Part shown: piece after piece, positions 1-13,400 of the stretch
Layout of the letters: each line of letters begins with the position of its first letter
Position numbering within the stretch: the first letter of the stretch is position 1
Source of the DNA: Sordariomycetes sp. S80-01Y
Lineage: Eukaryota; Ascomycota; Sordariomycetes
Assembly: GCA_037042185.1 (NCBI GenBank)
Contig: JAXQJY010000030.1
Coordinates: forward strand, 2,418,001 to 2,482,000
DNA length: 64,000 nt
Direction of reading: 5' to 3'
Program-made: the position numbers and the translations under genes
The notes under the pieces: model-generated
What the model saw: only the letters and a program-made list of their open reading frames with translations
What the model was told of the DNA's origin: nothing
The model's database searches: none

Positions 1-1447
1 ACCCCTGCCACAGCCCAAGCACAATGCTTGAAATCCGAACCGCAAGCAAACATGCCATCAGCAGCGAGATACAGAACCCGGCTTGTAATGCATGGCAGGC
101 AACTTTGGTTTCTGGCCAGATGTTTGCGCAGCTGCGTGTGAGGAACCACGGTGTTGAGCTGGGATGCGCCTCGTCTGTCGAGTCTCCAGACATTTGCTGT
201 CCGAGACTGTAAATCCACGTGCACTCCATCAAGAAATAGTACAAAAGCAAAACAGGCTTGCGCATGTATTCCAAGCGAACAGAGAGATCGCACACACAGA
301 CTGATAAGAGAGTGACCATAGAGATGGCGATTGTCGAGTTCGAGAGCCTAGGTGCAGGGTCAGCCTCTGTCCACTATGATCGTGTATGCCATTGAAATGG
401 CAATCTCTGCTCACTCTTTCGTCCATATTGTTGCGATTTCTGGTAGTTGCTCGAAGTTCGCGTAGTAATATATACGCTGCTTGGGATCGGAGTTCCAGCC
501 CTCGGAACCACCATTCCGCCAAGCTTGCATTCTGTAGTCCCCGACTGATATGCAAAGGAAGGTCACGAAGGCTGATATTGATAGTGACACCTCCACAGCC
601 AGGAGTGCAGGTGCCAGTGGGATCTGGCGTAACATGGAGATGGCGGGTAAAGGAAAGAAACTCGGTACGAAACTCGAAGAGCAGACGAGGACGCCGAGAT
701 TAAGGCAGCTGCTTCAGCTTTTATTGTGAGCTTTCATGTTACAAATCGCTTCTCAGTCAACGCATGAAACGGAAAGTTCCCCATTTTATCTTCCAATCAG
801 CGTGTCAGAGTACCTTGATCGCTACGTTCATCCTACTCTTTGCGCTCCCGCGTGCGGTGTTGATGGGAGCACCAGTCCGGAGGTACACGTCTTCCCCAAT
901 GAAGTTTGACCGCATCCTTACGTATTATTGAGCTTGATTCATCCATGGGACAGTACTGATGGCATTAGAAATGCTTCGCAACCGTGGCGCTCCAGGTTGA
1001 GTCGAACGACGATGTTAGGCGATCGACAACCGAGTACATACGGATATAGACTCAAACTGCCTCTCCTGTGTGATAGCGTAGCCAATCATCACATCACGCC
1101 AGCCGCCGCCGGGAGAGCAAATTAAAGGTCGAATCCCAAGCCGACAACGGTACGCTATCCAATATGAGTAGCAGCAGACCTCAATACTTTGCTGTTCAAT
1201 ACCCTTACTCGAAGGTCTTCTTGACCGTTGATGCACAACAAACGTCCCTACCTCAGGTCTAGAGGGACTCGCCCGACAACCCGAATTCTTGCATCAATAT
1301 AGCCTCATCGGTGCCTTTGCTTGTCATACTATTGGAAATCTCTCGTTTGCGAGCAGAAGCTTGTGGCAAACGTAGCAAATTGCCTAGTTTCGTGAAATTA
1401 AGATACTTCTACATAAAGTCTTCGATCTACAAATCCCTCCCACATCT
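1..1447. other. Intergenic region downstream of the NRPS
   Basis: No reading frame here shows recognisable protein motifs or convincing codon bias; open frames are short and overlap on both strands. The region follows the NRPS stop codon, so it should hold the NRPS 3' UTR and terminator, but I see no clear signal. No acyl-CoA ligase, acyltransferase or thioesterase, the usual partners of a PKS-fed NRPS, is visible before the window edge. Confidence 0.6.
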
Positions 1448-4400
1448 TCAGTCTAATTCTATCTGTCTATGGTGCAAGAAGCCAGCAAATTCCACAAATG
1501 TGGGATAGAGGAGAATATGATCAATCGTCACCCGCGAGTCTGATGCCTTCGCACCATTCCCATTAGAATATCGCTTTGCGCTCTTCCTGTGGTGCTCAAC
1601 CAGTGAAACCAAATATGCAGCATCGAGCAGGTCGCTTCCCAGCTGGTAAAATGGCATGTGATGCCCTTTGCGCGTTTGCATGTCATCGACCAGTGGAGCA
1701 GGTTGCCTGGATTGCTTCGAAGCGAAGACGGAAAACCAGATTCTGTCCAGTGCAGCAGAGCCAGCGTCCACCAGCTCGCCCTTAGCTGTTCCGTTGCTCA
1801 TCAGTTTTCCCTCTGAAATAAAGTTCTCGGAATCAATAATTGGCGGCAAGTTGCCGAGGGCTGACGAAGGCTTTGGCATTGCTTTTGTTCCGTAAAGCGC
1901 CGATTGATCCAGTCTGGAAGCTCCGACATCCATGATGAAGTGCACCGTAGCGGCGAGGTCTTCTAAGAGGGCTTGAGCCGTCTCAGGCTGGAATGCTACG
2001 GTCGAGTAGCCAAGGTTGATTTTGACAACACCGTCAACCTCTTCAGAGACAATGGCGAGATCGTACCAGGTTGTGAGCGGTCTGCTCTCCGTAGTGACCG
2101 TGCTGACACTGAAATCTAACCCGGCGCCGCCCGGCTTGGCTGAAGATTTGCCTGGCCTGTGGTTGACAATGGACGTAAATCGAGTCGATGGTGCCCAGTC
2201 CGTACAATAGCGAATAATCTTACGGAAACCGAGGCCCTCGTGGGGAATTCGGTCTCGCTGTTGGTCTCTGACTTGGTGCAACAGATCCAGAAGTGTTTGC
2301 TGACCTGAAGTGCCCAACTTAACTCGCATAGGTACGTGAGTTGCGCAGCAGCCGACGAGGGTATCTGACATTGAAGGATCCGCCAGGTTCCTTCCGGATA
2401 TGGTATCGCCAAAGACCACATCGTCTCTCCCTGTGTACTGGGCCAGAACGTGTGCCCATGCGCAGTTGATAACGGCTGATGTTGTGATGCCTCCGCCCCT
2501 CAGTCTCGACACAGCGATATCTCTCGCCCCTGTGAATGCCATAGGCAGAGGGGTCTGGCTTTCCGGCTTGATTGCCGAGCTCAGTTCGGGCATGGCTGAC
2601 CCATTGAGCAATTTCTTCCAGTAATTGTATGTCATGTCGCTCGTATGTGCCGTCAGATCGTGGACGTAGGCGGAGAAGGAGCTGAGACGCTTCTCAGGTC
2701 TGTCTTGGATATCATACAACTTGCGGAGTGTATTCCAAATGATCGGAAGAGAAAGACCATCATATATGGCGTGAGACATCCTGAAGAGCACGCGGGTCTT
2801 TTTGGTCTCTTCCTGGTGGAGGATGGCCATATTTATCAAAGGATGGCCATATTCGAAACGTCGACTCATCTCCCCTTCTAACAGCCTCTCAGTCGCAGAT
2901 TCAACAGAATCATCGATTTTGATCAACTGAACATCTTGCTGATAAGATTCCAGGATAATTTGGAGAAGCTTCCCGTTGCGAAGATTAGGCACAAACACGG
3001 TTCGGAAGGCTTCTACATGCTGTGCTAACAGGATACAACTCTTCTGTAGTCTGTCCAGATCAAGGTCGGATATCGTATCAAGGACAAAGGTATTTACCTC
3101 GACCTGTGAGGACATCAGCGCTCCAACGACGTTGAACGCCACGGCATCCGTTGCCGGGAATGCGTCCAGGATGGACTCCCTTCCGGTCCCTGTGACTGGA
3201 CATACAGCATCATCGAGGAACGTATCGATGTCATCGACGTTATCTAGAAGCTTGAAAGGATAATATTGCTGCTTTGGGCCCGATTGGGTCACCTGTACTG
3301 AGCCACTGACAGCTTGGGTGGCAGCCGCCAGCTTCCACAACACTGGATTTTTGAAGACATCGAGGACCTTTACATTGAGGTCCTCTGGCTTTGACGCAGC
3401 AACGAGCTTCATGGCGGTGATGGAATCTGCGCCGAGGTCGAAAAAGTTGTCCTCTCGGTCGATGCTGTCCATTTTGATACCGAGCACGGCCGCCCATAGT
3501 CTTCGAACGAGAGCCTCTCTGTCTCCGTGAACTTTCCCAGCTTGCTTAGGCTTAGAAATGTCTGGAAGGAATTGGTCCATAGGTCGGGACCCTTCCCCGA
3601 CCATTGAATGGCGAACTGTTCGGCGATCGGTCTTGCCCGAGGCAGTCTTTGGTATAACGTCCATTTGCATGTACACTCTGGGAACCATGTAAGATGGCAG
3701 CTTTTGAGCCAGAGATGTCTTGAGCCATTCCGACATAGTTGGTAGATCACTGCAACCGGGATTGACAAACTCAATAGCTGCCACGAGCGCACGTTGGTCG
3801 CCTTGCTGGCGGAGATATTCTACCACGACTCCTCTAGCATTGGGAACGAGTCTCAATATACATGACTCGATCTCAGCCAAGTCAACGCGCTGACCACGAA
3901 TCTTGATCTGCGAGTCGCCTCTTCCAAGCATCGATAGGGATCCGTCGCTGTGGTATCGAACCAAGTCGCCTGTGCGATACATTCGACGTACACTTGGTTT
4001 GCTGCTTGGGCCTAGCTGTCCAACAAAGCTGGGATCTTTGATGAATGAAGTCGAAGTCTTGAGAGGATCGTTGAGATAACCGCGGCCGAGGTTCGGGCCC
4101 TCGATGAGGAGTTCGCCGACGGCACCGATAGGCGCGAGACGGTTATGGTCTTGAGGATCAACAACCCAAGTTCGCGTCTTGGTGCCAGGAAGAGCTTTTC
4201 CGATGACGGCTGATTCGTCCTTGTTATTGAGCTGAGCGTTGGCGGTACTAGCGATGGAGCATTCGGCTGGGCCATAGCTGTTGACAAGAGTGGCATTCGA
4301 ATCCCGGAGCCACCTTTCCACCAAGGCAGGGTTGATGTTCTCACCTCCAAGAACAAGCATCTGGACAGCCGGGACTTCGGATGGAGGTATAAGTGCTGCA

Positions 4401-7400
4401 GTGCTGGCGGTGATGTTGACGAAATTGACGTCCAGCCGTCGTATGGTTCCAACCAGATCATTCATCCTCTCGCTCTCCGAAGGGACACATACGGTTCCAC
4501 CACAGCCCAAGGTGACGAAGATATCGCTGATGGAAACATCGAACGTATATGCGCTGAACTGGAATGTGCGCAGAGTCGGACCAGCACGACATACATTGCC
4601 CTTTCCAAGAAGGCCAGACCGCAGGTTTCTATGCTCCAGGACGACGCCCTTGGGAGTTCCTGTGCTCCCAGAGGTGTACATGAGCCAAGCCATGCTTTCA
4701 GGACGAATCAAGCTAGAAGGTAGGTCGTGGTGTTGTCCAACTTGTGCCCGTGCCATGTTACTGAGCGTTGAATTGCTTACCACAATGTTCTTACACCCCA
4801 GACCCAGCGATTCCAACTTGCTCAGATGGGACTCATCGCAAAGAATCATTGCAGGTGCACAGTCTTCTATAATAGCCCTCAGTCGCTCCAGCGGGAGTTG
4901 AACCCCAAGAGGCACAACGGCGCCACCTGCGTACAAGATGGCGAGCATGGCCACGATGGCCCATCGGGACTTGTCCATGCACAGACCCACGGTTACTTCG
5001 GGTCCAACACTTCCTTCGTTAACAAGTTCCTGTGCGAGGATTCTGGCCATCTGGTCGAGCTCTTCGTATGTGAGTTGTCCATCCCAGCTGCAGATGGCCG
5101 GAGCGTCGGGGCGCTCCCGAACGGAGTTGCGAACAAGATCGTGCACGCAGCCTAAGTCTAAGAAGGGCTCTTCGACCTCTGGATTCCATCTTGAGATCTG
5201 GACAAGGTCTCGAGGGTTGGTCAGCGGGAGGCTCCCGATTGTCTGTCCAGTCTGCCCCTTCGCAGTGGCATCGCCAAGCTGGGCGACATTGTGCTCGAAC
5301 TGGCGCAGTACTGCCTCCAAGTGGTCTTCGTGGATGACAGCACCGTCAAAACGAGCTTCCACCACCGCCTCACTCCGGCCCTCGTCTACTCTGCACATCA
5401 CTGCGAGGGGGTAGTCGCCCTGGGCTTCTAGCCCCATATGGACCTGCTCAAAGCCAGGCACTCGAAGCGATGGTGCGGTCAAGTCTGCTTCTGCCGCAGG
5501 ATGCACGAGGAACAGGTGTCTCAAGTCTGCCGGAGCGAAGGTAGGAACAAGCTCCTTGATCTTCTGGAGCCCAATATGCTCGTGGGGTATCATATCAACG
5601 GATGCCCGGTGAACGATCTGCAGGAAATCCTGGACCGTTTGCGCGCCGTCTACCTTGACTCGAACAGGCACGGTCGTAAACGTTGGGGCAGCCATCTCTG
5701 TAATTTCTGCTACGGGAGCTGAGCGACCCGAAAGATTGACAGCAAACATAACGTCTTCAGCAGCGGCAAATTGAGCCACTGTCAGCCCCCAAGCTGCCCT
5801 CAGTAGACTAGGGAACGGCACTTGCAGCTCCGCAAGTTCGTTCACGCGAACCGTTTGCTTTAGAAGCGAGGTGGGCTTGGGTTGATAGTACTCAGCGCTC
5901 ATGGATGGAAGCGATGGGAAGTCGGTGAAAGTCTCACTACCTGCCAGTAACTGGTTCCAGTATTGCGAGGCAGCCTTCATGTCGGTGTTGAGAATGTAGC
6001 GGATGAACCTTGGGTACGGCACCACCCTGGGCACCACACGTCCGGCGTAGGCCGGGTAGAGGTAGTGTTGGTACACTCTCTGGAGACTCCATCTGTCAAA
6101 CATGCTGTGGTGCGTAGTCAAAACAAAGTAGTGGGCGTCCGAGCCCTGATCCTGGATCAAAGCACATCTCAGGAGAGGCCGACCGAGTTCGAATCCGGTG
6201 GCTTTGTCCGTTTCGAGGTAGCGGTCCAGATTACTTCCTTTGTACCATGCCAGAGGGGAATCAACCACTGCTTGGAGAAAGCCGGCATTCGGGTCTAAGA
6301 CAATTCGAGTGCGCAGTATGGGTAAAGTCCTGGTCACAGTCTCCCAAGCGTCCTGGAATCGTGCCATGTCGACGTCTTGACTCGCCCGGAATACCTGGCG
6401 GTACGTGTATGTCGTCGGTTGTCTTGCTGTCATAGCGAAGAGTGCTTCTTGCATGGGGGTGCAAGGGTAGACGTCTTCGATCTGCTGGGGTGTCACCTGG
6501 CACTGAGCCGCGATCCCTGCGACACGAGACTGGAAGTCGGTGCTTGTGGCGGTGTCTAACTCTGTCCCTGACATAAACTCGAACGGGACAGGATCCTTCT
6601 CTGGACTCGTATCCGTGTCTTCTTGCTGCTCCTTTTCCAAAGCCCGAGCGAAATCGTTTAGGATAGGGTGCGTGAAGATTGATGCAACTGTTAGGCGAAG
6701 CCCGGCTTGTCGACCAGCGGCGACGAGCTTCATCGCTGCCAAAGAATCACCGCCGAGGCGCGTGAAATGATCTTGCGCGCCGATGGAATCGGCTTCGATG
6801 GATAGAACATCAGCCCACAGTTGCCGTAGTTGCTTGCCCATTACTGTCTGCGGACTCTCCTTCGCGTTCACACCGTGCATGGCCAGGTATCGTTGCATGA
6901 TTGAAGACCCTGAATCGAGGCTCGTTAGGAAATGTCGTACTGCGTTTCTGTTCGTCTTTCCAGATGGACTCAGGGGTATCTTCTTCCACGGCAGATACGC
7001 GGTAGGCACCATGTAGCTCGGGAGCTTGTCAGCTAATGCATCCTTCAGGTTGCACAAAACTTTCTGTAGTTTCACTGAAGGAGCTAGGACAGTGACGCCA
7101 TTGATGTCTTCTGTTTCAACCTCTTCCTCTTCCTCCTTTCCCTCTTCAGATTCATGCAAGTCATAGCCTTCGGCAAAGTCCATGACTACCACGAGGTCAC
7201 CGGTCCCCTTACCGGCCTGTAGATCGACCAGGTCGACGACAATCGTACGCACTCCGCTGAGGAGCTTCCTGATCCAATATTCAATGACACTCAAATCCAC
7301 ACGATGCCCTTTGAATTTGACCTGGGAGTCTATGCGGCCGAGATGGGTATACGAACCGTCGGTGTTTTGTCGTATGAGATCGCCGGTTCGATACAGGCGT

Positions 7401-10400
7401 CTGCCTGTGCCGCCTAGCCCGATTTGTTTGATGAAGTTTGGCTCGATCACAAAGACTCTCGCCGTCAGCTCTGGGTTGTTGAGGTACTCTTGCGATTGCC
7501 AAGCATTCTCAATGAGTAGCTCACCCGGTACGCCGATTGGGCATAGCTGGTTGTGGTCCGTAGGGCTAGCAATCCAGAAGTTGCAGGTATCCAGCGGGAA
7601 GCCGATGTTGGGCGCGTCTTCAACACTCTTCATAGGACCGCTACATGAGGAGTAGACAGAGCATTCCGAGGGACCGTACATATTGATGAGCTCGGTACGG
7701 CCGAGCCAGCGCTCGACAACACTTGGCTTAGCTTGCTCACCAACGACTGCCAACTGCTTAACTGATGGCACATCGCTCGGATCGATGGTGGAGGCTACTG
7801 TGAAGGTCATCACCAACTGGTTGGCGTTAAGGTCTCTGATTGACTGTGTCAGCGCGTTGAGCCGTTGTTCTTCAGAGGGGATGCACACGCATCCCCCAAA
7901 GATGAGAGTAGTCATGAGCTCCTGTAAAGTGACATCAAACGTGTGAGCCGAGAATTGCAAGGTGCGAGAGTCCTTGGACCAGTTGGACGCCCTTCCGTGC
8001 GCGGGCAGACTGGTAGCGAGACCACCATGGATCAAGAGGGACCCTTTCGGTGCGCCCGTGCTTCCAGACGTGTACACGATCCAAGCGGGATGATAAGGCG
8101 TCAAGGAGGGGCATATGCTTTCATCCTCTCGGGGTGTTGGGAGGCTCTCCATTAGCTTGTCGTCCAAAGCAACGATGAAGGGTCCCGACCCAGCAAGTGA
8201 CTTGGTGTGGCCTTCGTTGGTAAGAAGAACTCGAGCTTCGCAATCCTTCAGCATCGTCTGAAGGCGCGGCACCGGGTCTTGCCTGCCCAGAAGCACGACG
8301 ACTCCTCCAGACTCCAAGATACCCAGCATTGCTACGGCCGTCCATTTGGATTTGTCCATGCACACCGCCACTCGGACTCCTGGGCAAACACCAAGGGAAG
8401 AAAGATAGCTTGCAAGTGTTCTTGTGTGACCCCAAAGCTCTTCATAGGTGAAGTCGCCGTCCCAGGCACAGATGGCTGGTGAAGTTGGCTGTTGGCGAGC
8501 TACTGATTCGACAAGATGATGCAGGCAGACCTGTTCCCGGACCGGAATTTGGGCATTATTGCGTTTGAGCTGGGCTAAATCGCTGGTGGTTACACCGTTC
8601 AGGCTGCTCAAACGCTCCCCACGGTTTGACTCGTCGATGAGCTGTGAAACCCAGTGCTGAAACTGGCGGAGAAGCACTGCCACCTGCGGTTCGCCCACGA
8701 CGTATTCATCGAAGCGTGCCTCAACCTTGACCGAACCTCCGACATCGCTAGGAAGCTGACACTGGAGAGTGAGGGCAAAGGTGTCGAATGCGTCAAGGGC
8801 AGTATCTACCAGACTCATACCGGCAATCTGGCTAACTTCCTTTGCTTCCCCGATCGGCGATGGCTCGATAAGGAAGACGTGTTTGATATCAGTCGCATGA
8901 TGGAGGTCTGGTACGAGACGCCTGATGTCTTCGAGTCCCGTATGTTCAAACGGAATCATTTCTAAAGCCTGCGACTGGATACCCGCAAGATACTCGCCGA
9001 CTTTCGCATCGCGATCGATGTGGACTACAACCGGCACCGTGGTGATAGTGGGAGCAATCAGCTCCGTAATTTCGGCGACTGGGGCGTTTCTACCAGAAAC
9101 TGTCGCACCAAAGACAATATCGCTTGTTCCCACGTATTGACTCAGTGTCATGGCCCAAGCAGCTCTGAGGACGTTGGCCAGGGAGAGCTCGGACCTCGAA
9201 GAAGCGGACAGAGATGTCTCAACCTCGGAATGAAGGACTGCAAGAGGCTTGGGTTGGTAATAAGAAGACGGCATAGAAGGAAACGCCGCTGGCACATCCC
9301 CCTCGAGCTGATTGCGCCAGAAGACTGTGGCCTCTTCGCCACGAAGGTCACCACCTTGCAAATGCGAGATAAACCTCGTGAACGGAACGGTAGGAGGTCT
9401 CTCATCATGTAGATAGAGATTTACCAGCCGCTTGTAGATCAGCTGGGCACTCCAGCCGTCATAGACGGAGTGGTGGGCCGTCCAGACGAAGTAACGTGAG
9501 CCGCTTGGCGCGTCTTGTATCAGCGCAAAACGCATCAGCGGCTCGCCAGGGGACATGACTTGGTTCTGGTCTTCAGAAATATATTCCTCCAAGCTGTCAC
9601 GGTACTGCCACACAGGACCTGTCTTTGAAACCACCTGCAGAGATCCAGACCGCTGCCCCAGCACTATGCGAGTCCGCATCAAAGGAGCCGTTTCTATCAT
9701 GACCTGCCATGCCTTGCGGAAACGCTTGAGATCGATAGGCTCGGAGAGGGCGTACACGCGGCGCACGAGGTACGCTGTGGGACGTTGCTGCGTGGCAGCC
9801 AGCATGCCCTCTTGAAGTGGTGTGCAGGGGTAAACGTCTTCAATGTCAGTCTTCTTAAGGCCGCATTGGCTGGCGATGTCTGCCAGGTCTGCATCTCTGT
9901 CATCGGGTGATGATTCCCACAAGGAAAAGGCGTGATGATCGTAGTACTCTTCGCCTTGAGCTCGGATTGTCTTTGCAGCACCAGCACGTTCATCAACGAG
10001 ACGTGCAAGGTCTCCAAGTCTGGGGACACTCAATACATCTGACACAGTCAGGTTGATATGCTTAAGCCGCGCAGCTTCTACTAGCCTTATGGCCGAGACG
10101 GAATCACCTCCTCGGTATAAGAAGTGGTCGCTCATCTTAATTGAAGTACTGCTCTCTCCAAGTACCTCTGCCCATAAAGACTTTAGAGCTTGAACTGTCT
10201 CTGTTTGCAACTCACTTTCGTCGTCCGAGTCATCCTCTGAGACATAATTCTGCAGATCGGTTGTGCTCAGCTCACTGATCAGTTGGCCTATCATCTTGCG
10301 GTCCGTCTTCGAGGATGCCGTCAGGGGTATCCGTCTGAAAGGGATGTAAAATGTAGGAATCATGTAAGCGGGGAGCTTTATCTGAAGCGTGTTGCGCAAC

Positions 10401-13400
10401 CGGTTGAGGACATCTCGAAGCTGGTCGGAAGCGGGCAAAATGTCCCCATTGTCCGAAGGAACAAAGCTTGTGTTGTCTGGGAACTCGATCGCAGCGAATA
10501 GAGAGCCTCCTTTGGACGAATTTCCATCCTCGCCGAGGACCTTTAAAAGGCCTACAACTGCTCTCGAGACCCCATCGAGCAACTTGGTGATCCAATGCTC
10601 GACTTCAGCCACATCAAGTCGCTGGCCCCGAATCTTGATTTGTGTACCTATCCGACCCACATAGTTCATGGAAAGATCAACATTCTGGCGCACAATATCT
10701 CCCGTTCGATAGAAGCGTCTTCCGCTCGCAGCGCCTAGCAGGCGAGATGAGAATGCTGGGTCGCGGATGAAAGCTGCTGCAGTCTTAGCTTCATCATTGA
10801 GGTATCCTCGAGCCAGTAGTGGCCCCTCTATCAGCAACTCTCCGGGAGCTCCTGGGGGACACAGTCGTCCTGGGTTCTCTGGGTCAGTGACCCAGAAGTT
10901 CACGCTCATGGGAAATCCGATGTTCGGTGCGTCTTCTACGCTTCGGAAAGGTTTGCTGACACTAGCAAAGATGGAACTCTCTGTGGGCCCATAGGCATTG
11001 AAGACGGAGGCTTTGCCAAGCCAGCACTCTAACACACTGGTCTTGACTTCTTCACCAAACAGAACCAACTTTTGAACGAGCGGGACGTCCTCGGGCTTGA
11101 TCGTTGAGGCTACACTTGAGGTGAGGGCCAACATGTTCACTTGCAGCCGACGGACAGACCCTGCCAGATCATTGATACGGTCCTGTTCGTTGGGAATGCA
11201 GACACAGCCTCCATAGATGAGTGTAGTGATCAGCTCCTGTAGGGAGACGTCGAATGTATGAGCTGAAAACTGAAGAACCCTGGTCTCTCGGGACACCCCC
11301 AAAGCGGCACCATGGGCAAGCATACTGGTCGCCAGGGCGCTGTGTTCGACTAACACCCCCTTTGGTGTACCGGTGGAGCCTGATGTATAGAAAACCCAGG
11401 CGATATTTGTTGGTTGGGGCTGTTCTTTCTGCGTGGGTGCTCTCGGTGCACTGGAGGGCACTGTCGAAATGATCTCGCTCACATTCAGAAGTGATTTGCT
11501 CAGTCCAGACAGTCTTTCAACTTGCTTTTCATCGCAGATTATGGCAAGAGGGGAAGAGTCGGCGAGGATCGCTTCTACTCGCGCAGTGGGCTCCCCCGTT
11601 CCGATGGGAACCACGGCACTACCAGACCTTAGGATTCCAAGCATGGTGACGGGAACGAGCTTGGACTTGTCCATACACATTCCAATTGGAATCTCTGGTC
11701 CAGCTCCCATTTCTGTCAAATGCTGAGCCAGATGGGAGGCGAGATGGTCCAACTCTCCATATGTCAGACTCCCGTCCCACGCCTCAACAGCTACAGCTGT
11801 CGCTTGTTTGGATATGCGACTGTTGACAAGGTCGTGGACGCAACGGTTCGAGGTCTCCGGAACATGGGCGTTCTGCTCCAGAATCCGCTGCTCTTGCTCG
11901 TTACTGACCAGCTCTAGCTCTGCAACAGTGGCGCTGACATCCCGGAAGATTGAGTACAGCACCTCCTGAAAGTTCTGAAGAAGGCTTTGGGCATACTCTC
12001 GATCCATGCGGGAAGCCCAGTAGTCCAAGCTGACCTCCATATCAGCCTGGCCTGCCGACACGATGAGGGAAACATCATACTGCGGACCGAGTTAGATTTA
12101 GAACACCAAAGGTCATTTAGGCCCGCACTCACATTAGTCGGGCTTGAGCCCTTGACAATCTTGCAACTCAAGCCTGGAAGACTCTCGTCATCCTGGACAA
12201 GCCTCCGTCGGAAGGACATGACCGTATTGCTCCAACGGCGAGTAGATACCGCGTCTGAAAGTTCCGATTCGTGAGATAGACTTTCCATATAATCTGAGTT
12301 GACATCCTTGATTGCCTCCATGACGTTCTTCTCCCCTTCCAGGTTCATGGAACATAGAAGTGTAGTAATGAGCGGTCCAACAGCTGTCATGATACCTTTC
12401 AGTGGTACGTGCCTCACCGATGAGATATAGGAAAAGCAAACATTGTCGACGCCCAGATGTCCCCTTAGCACAACTCCCCATGCTAACTGGCAGACATTAG
12501 CCAGATTGATGTTGTGTTGCTGGCAAAGTCGGTCAATTGACTTCACATTGATGGCCACGGCGGACTTGACTGTATCGAAGCCCCGCAGGTCAGAAGCCTC
12601 GCGTGTGACAGGAAGATGTGTCTCCTGCGTCTTCTGGATATACTTTCGCCAGTAATCTGACACGGTGGTCCCCAAAGGCAGATGCTGATCAACGACATAA
12701 TCCGAGTAGGAGAGAACCCGTTCGCTGTTGCCGTCGCATCCCGCAACATAACGACACATGTCGCTGAGAATGACCTCGGCTGAATGTCCATCAGTTAAGG
12801 CATGAGAGATTGTGAGGACCAGTGTGAACTGTCCCGGACCAGCCTGGCCAACTGTCAGGTGATGAGGTACTTCCAGTGGCTGGAACTCGATCTCTGGAGC
12901 CGCGGTGGTACTTGTAATCACATTGACTCGAGGGACGACTTTGTTGAGGACGACTTGGTCGTAGTGGCCCTGCCGACCTGCGCTCTCGATGAACACGGTT
13001 CTCAGGGACGAGTGTTTCTCAACTACTCTGCTCCATGCCGCAACCCACCTGTCAGCATCACAAGAAGCAAATTGACCTGATGTCGCCACCCTGACCGTGA
13101 AAGCACATATATAGGCTCCCTTGTCCACGGAGTTGGCAACGAGGATGTTTTCCTGTACAGGAGAGCAAGGATAAATGTTATCAATGTCTTTCAAGGGATC
13201 TCTCGCGATCTTCAGCAGCTTCTGCTCGAACACACGATCCAGCGATGGGTAATCCATTGATATGTAAGGGAAATCGCTGAGGGTAGGCAGTGGGCTACTC
13301 TCGGCCAGTCTGAGCACGACATCATCGATATGATGAATAATACTCTCTGCACTCGCCTTCAGCTCGACCTCGCTGCCAAGATCGGCACTACACACGATCA

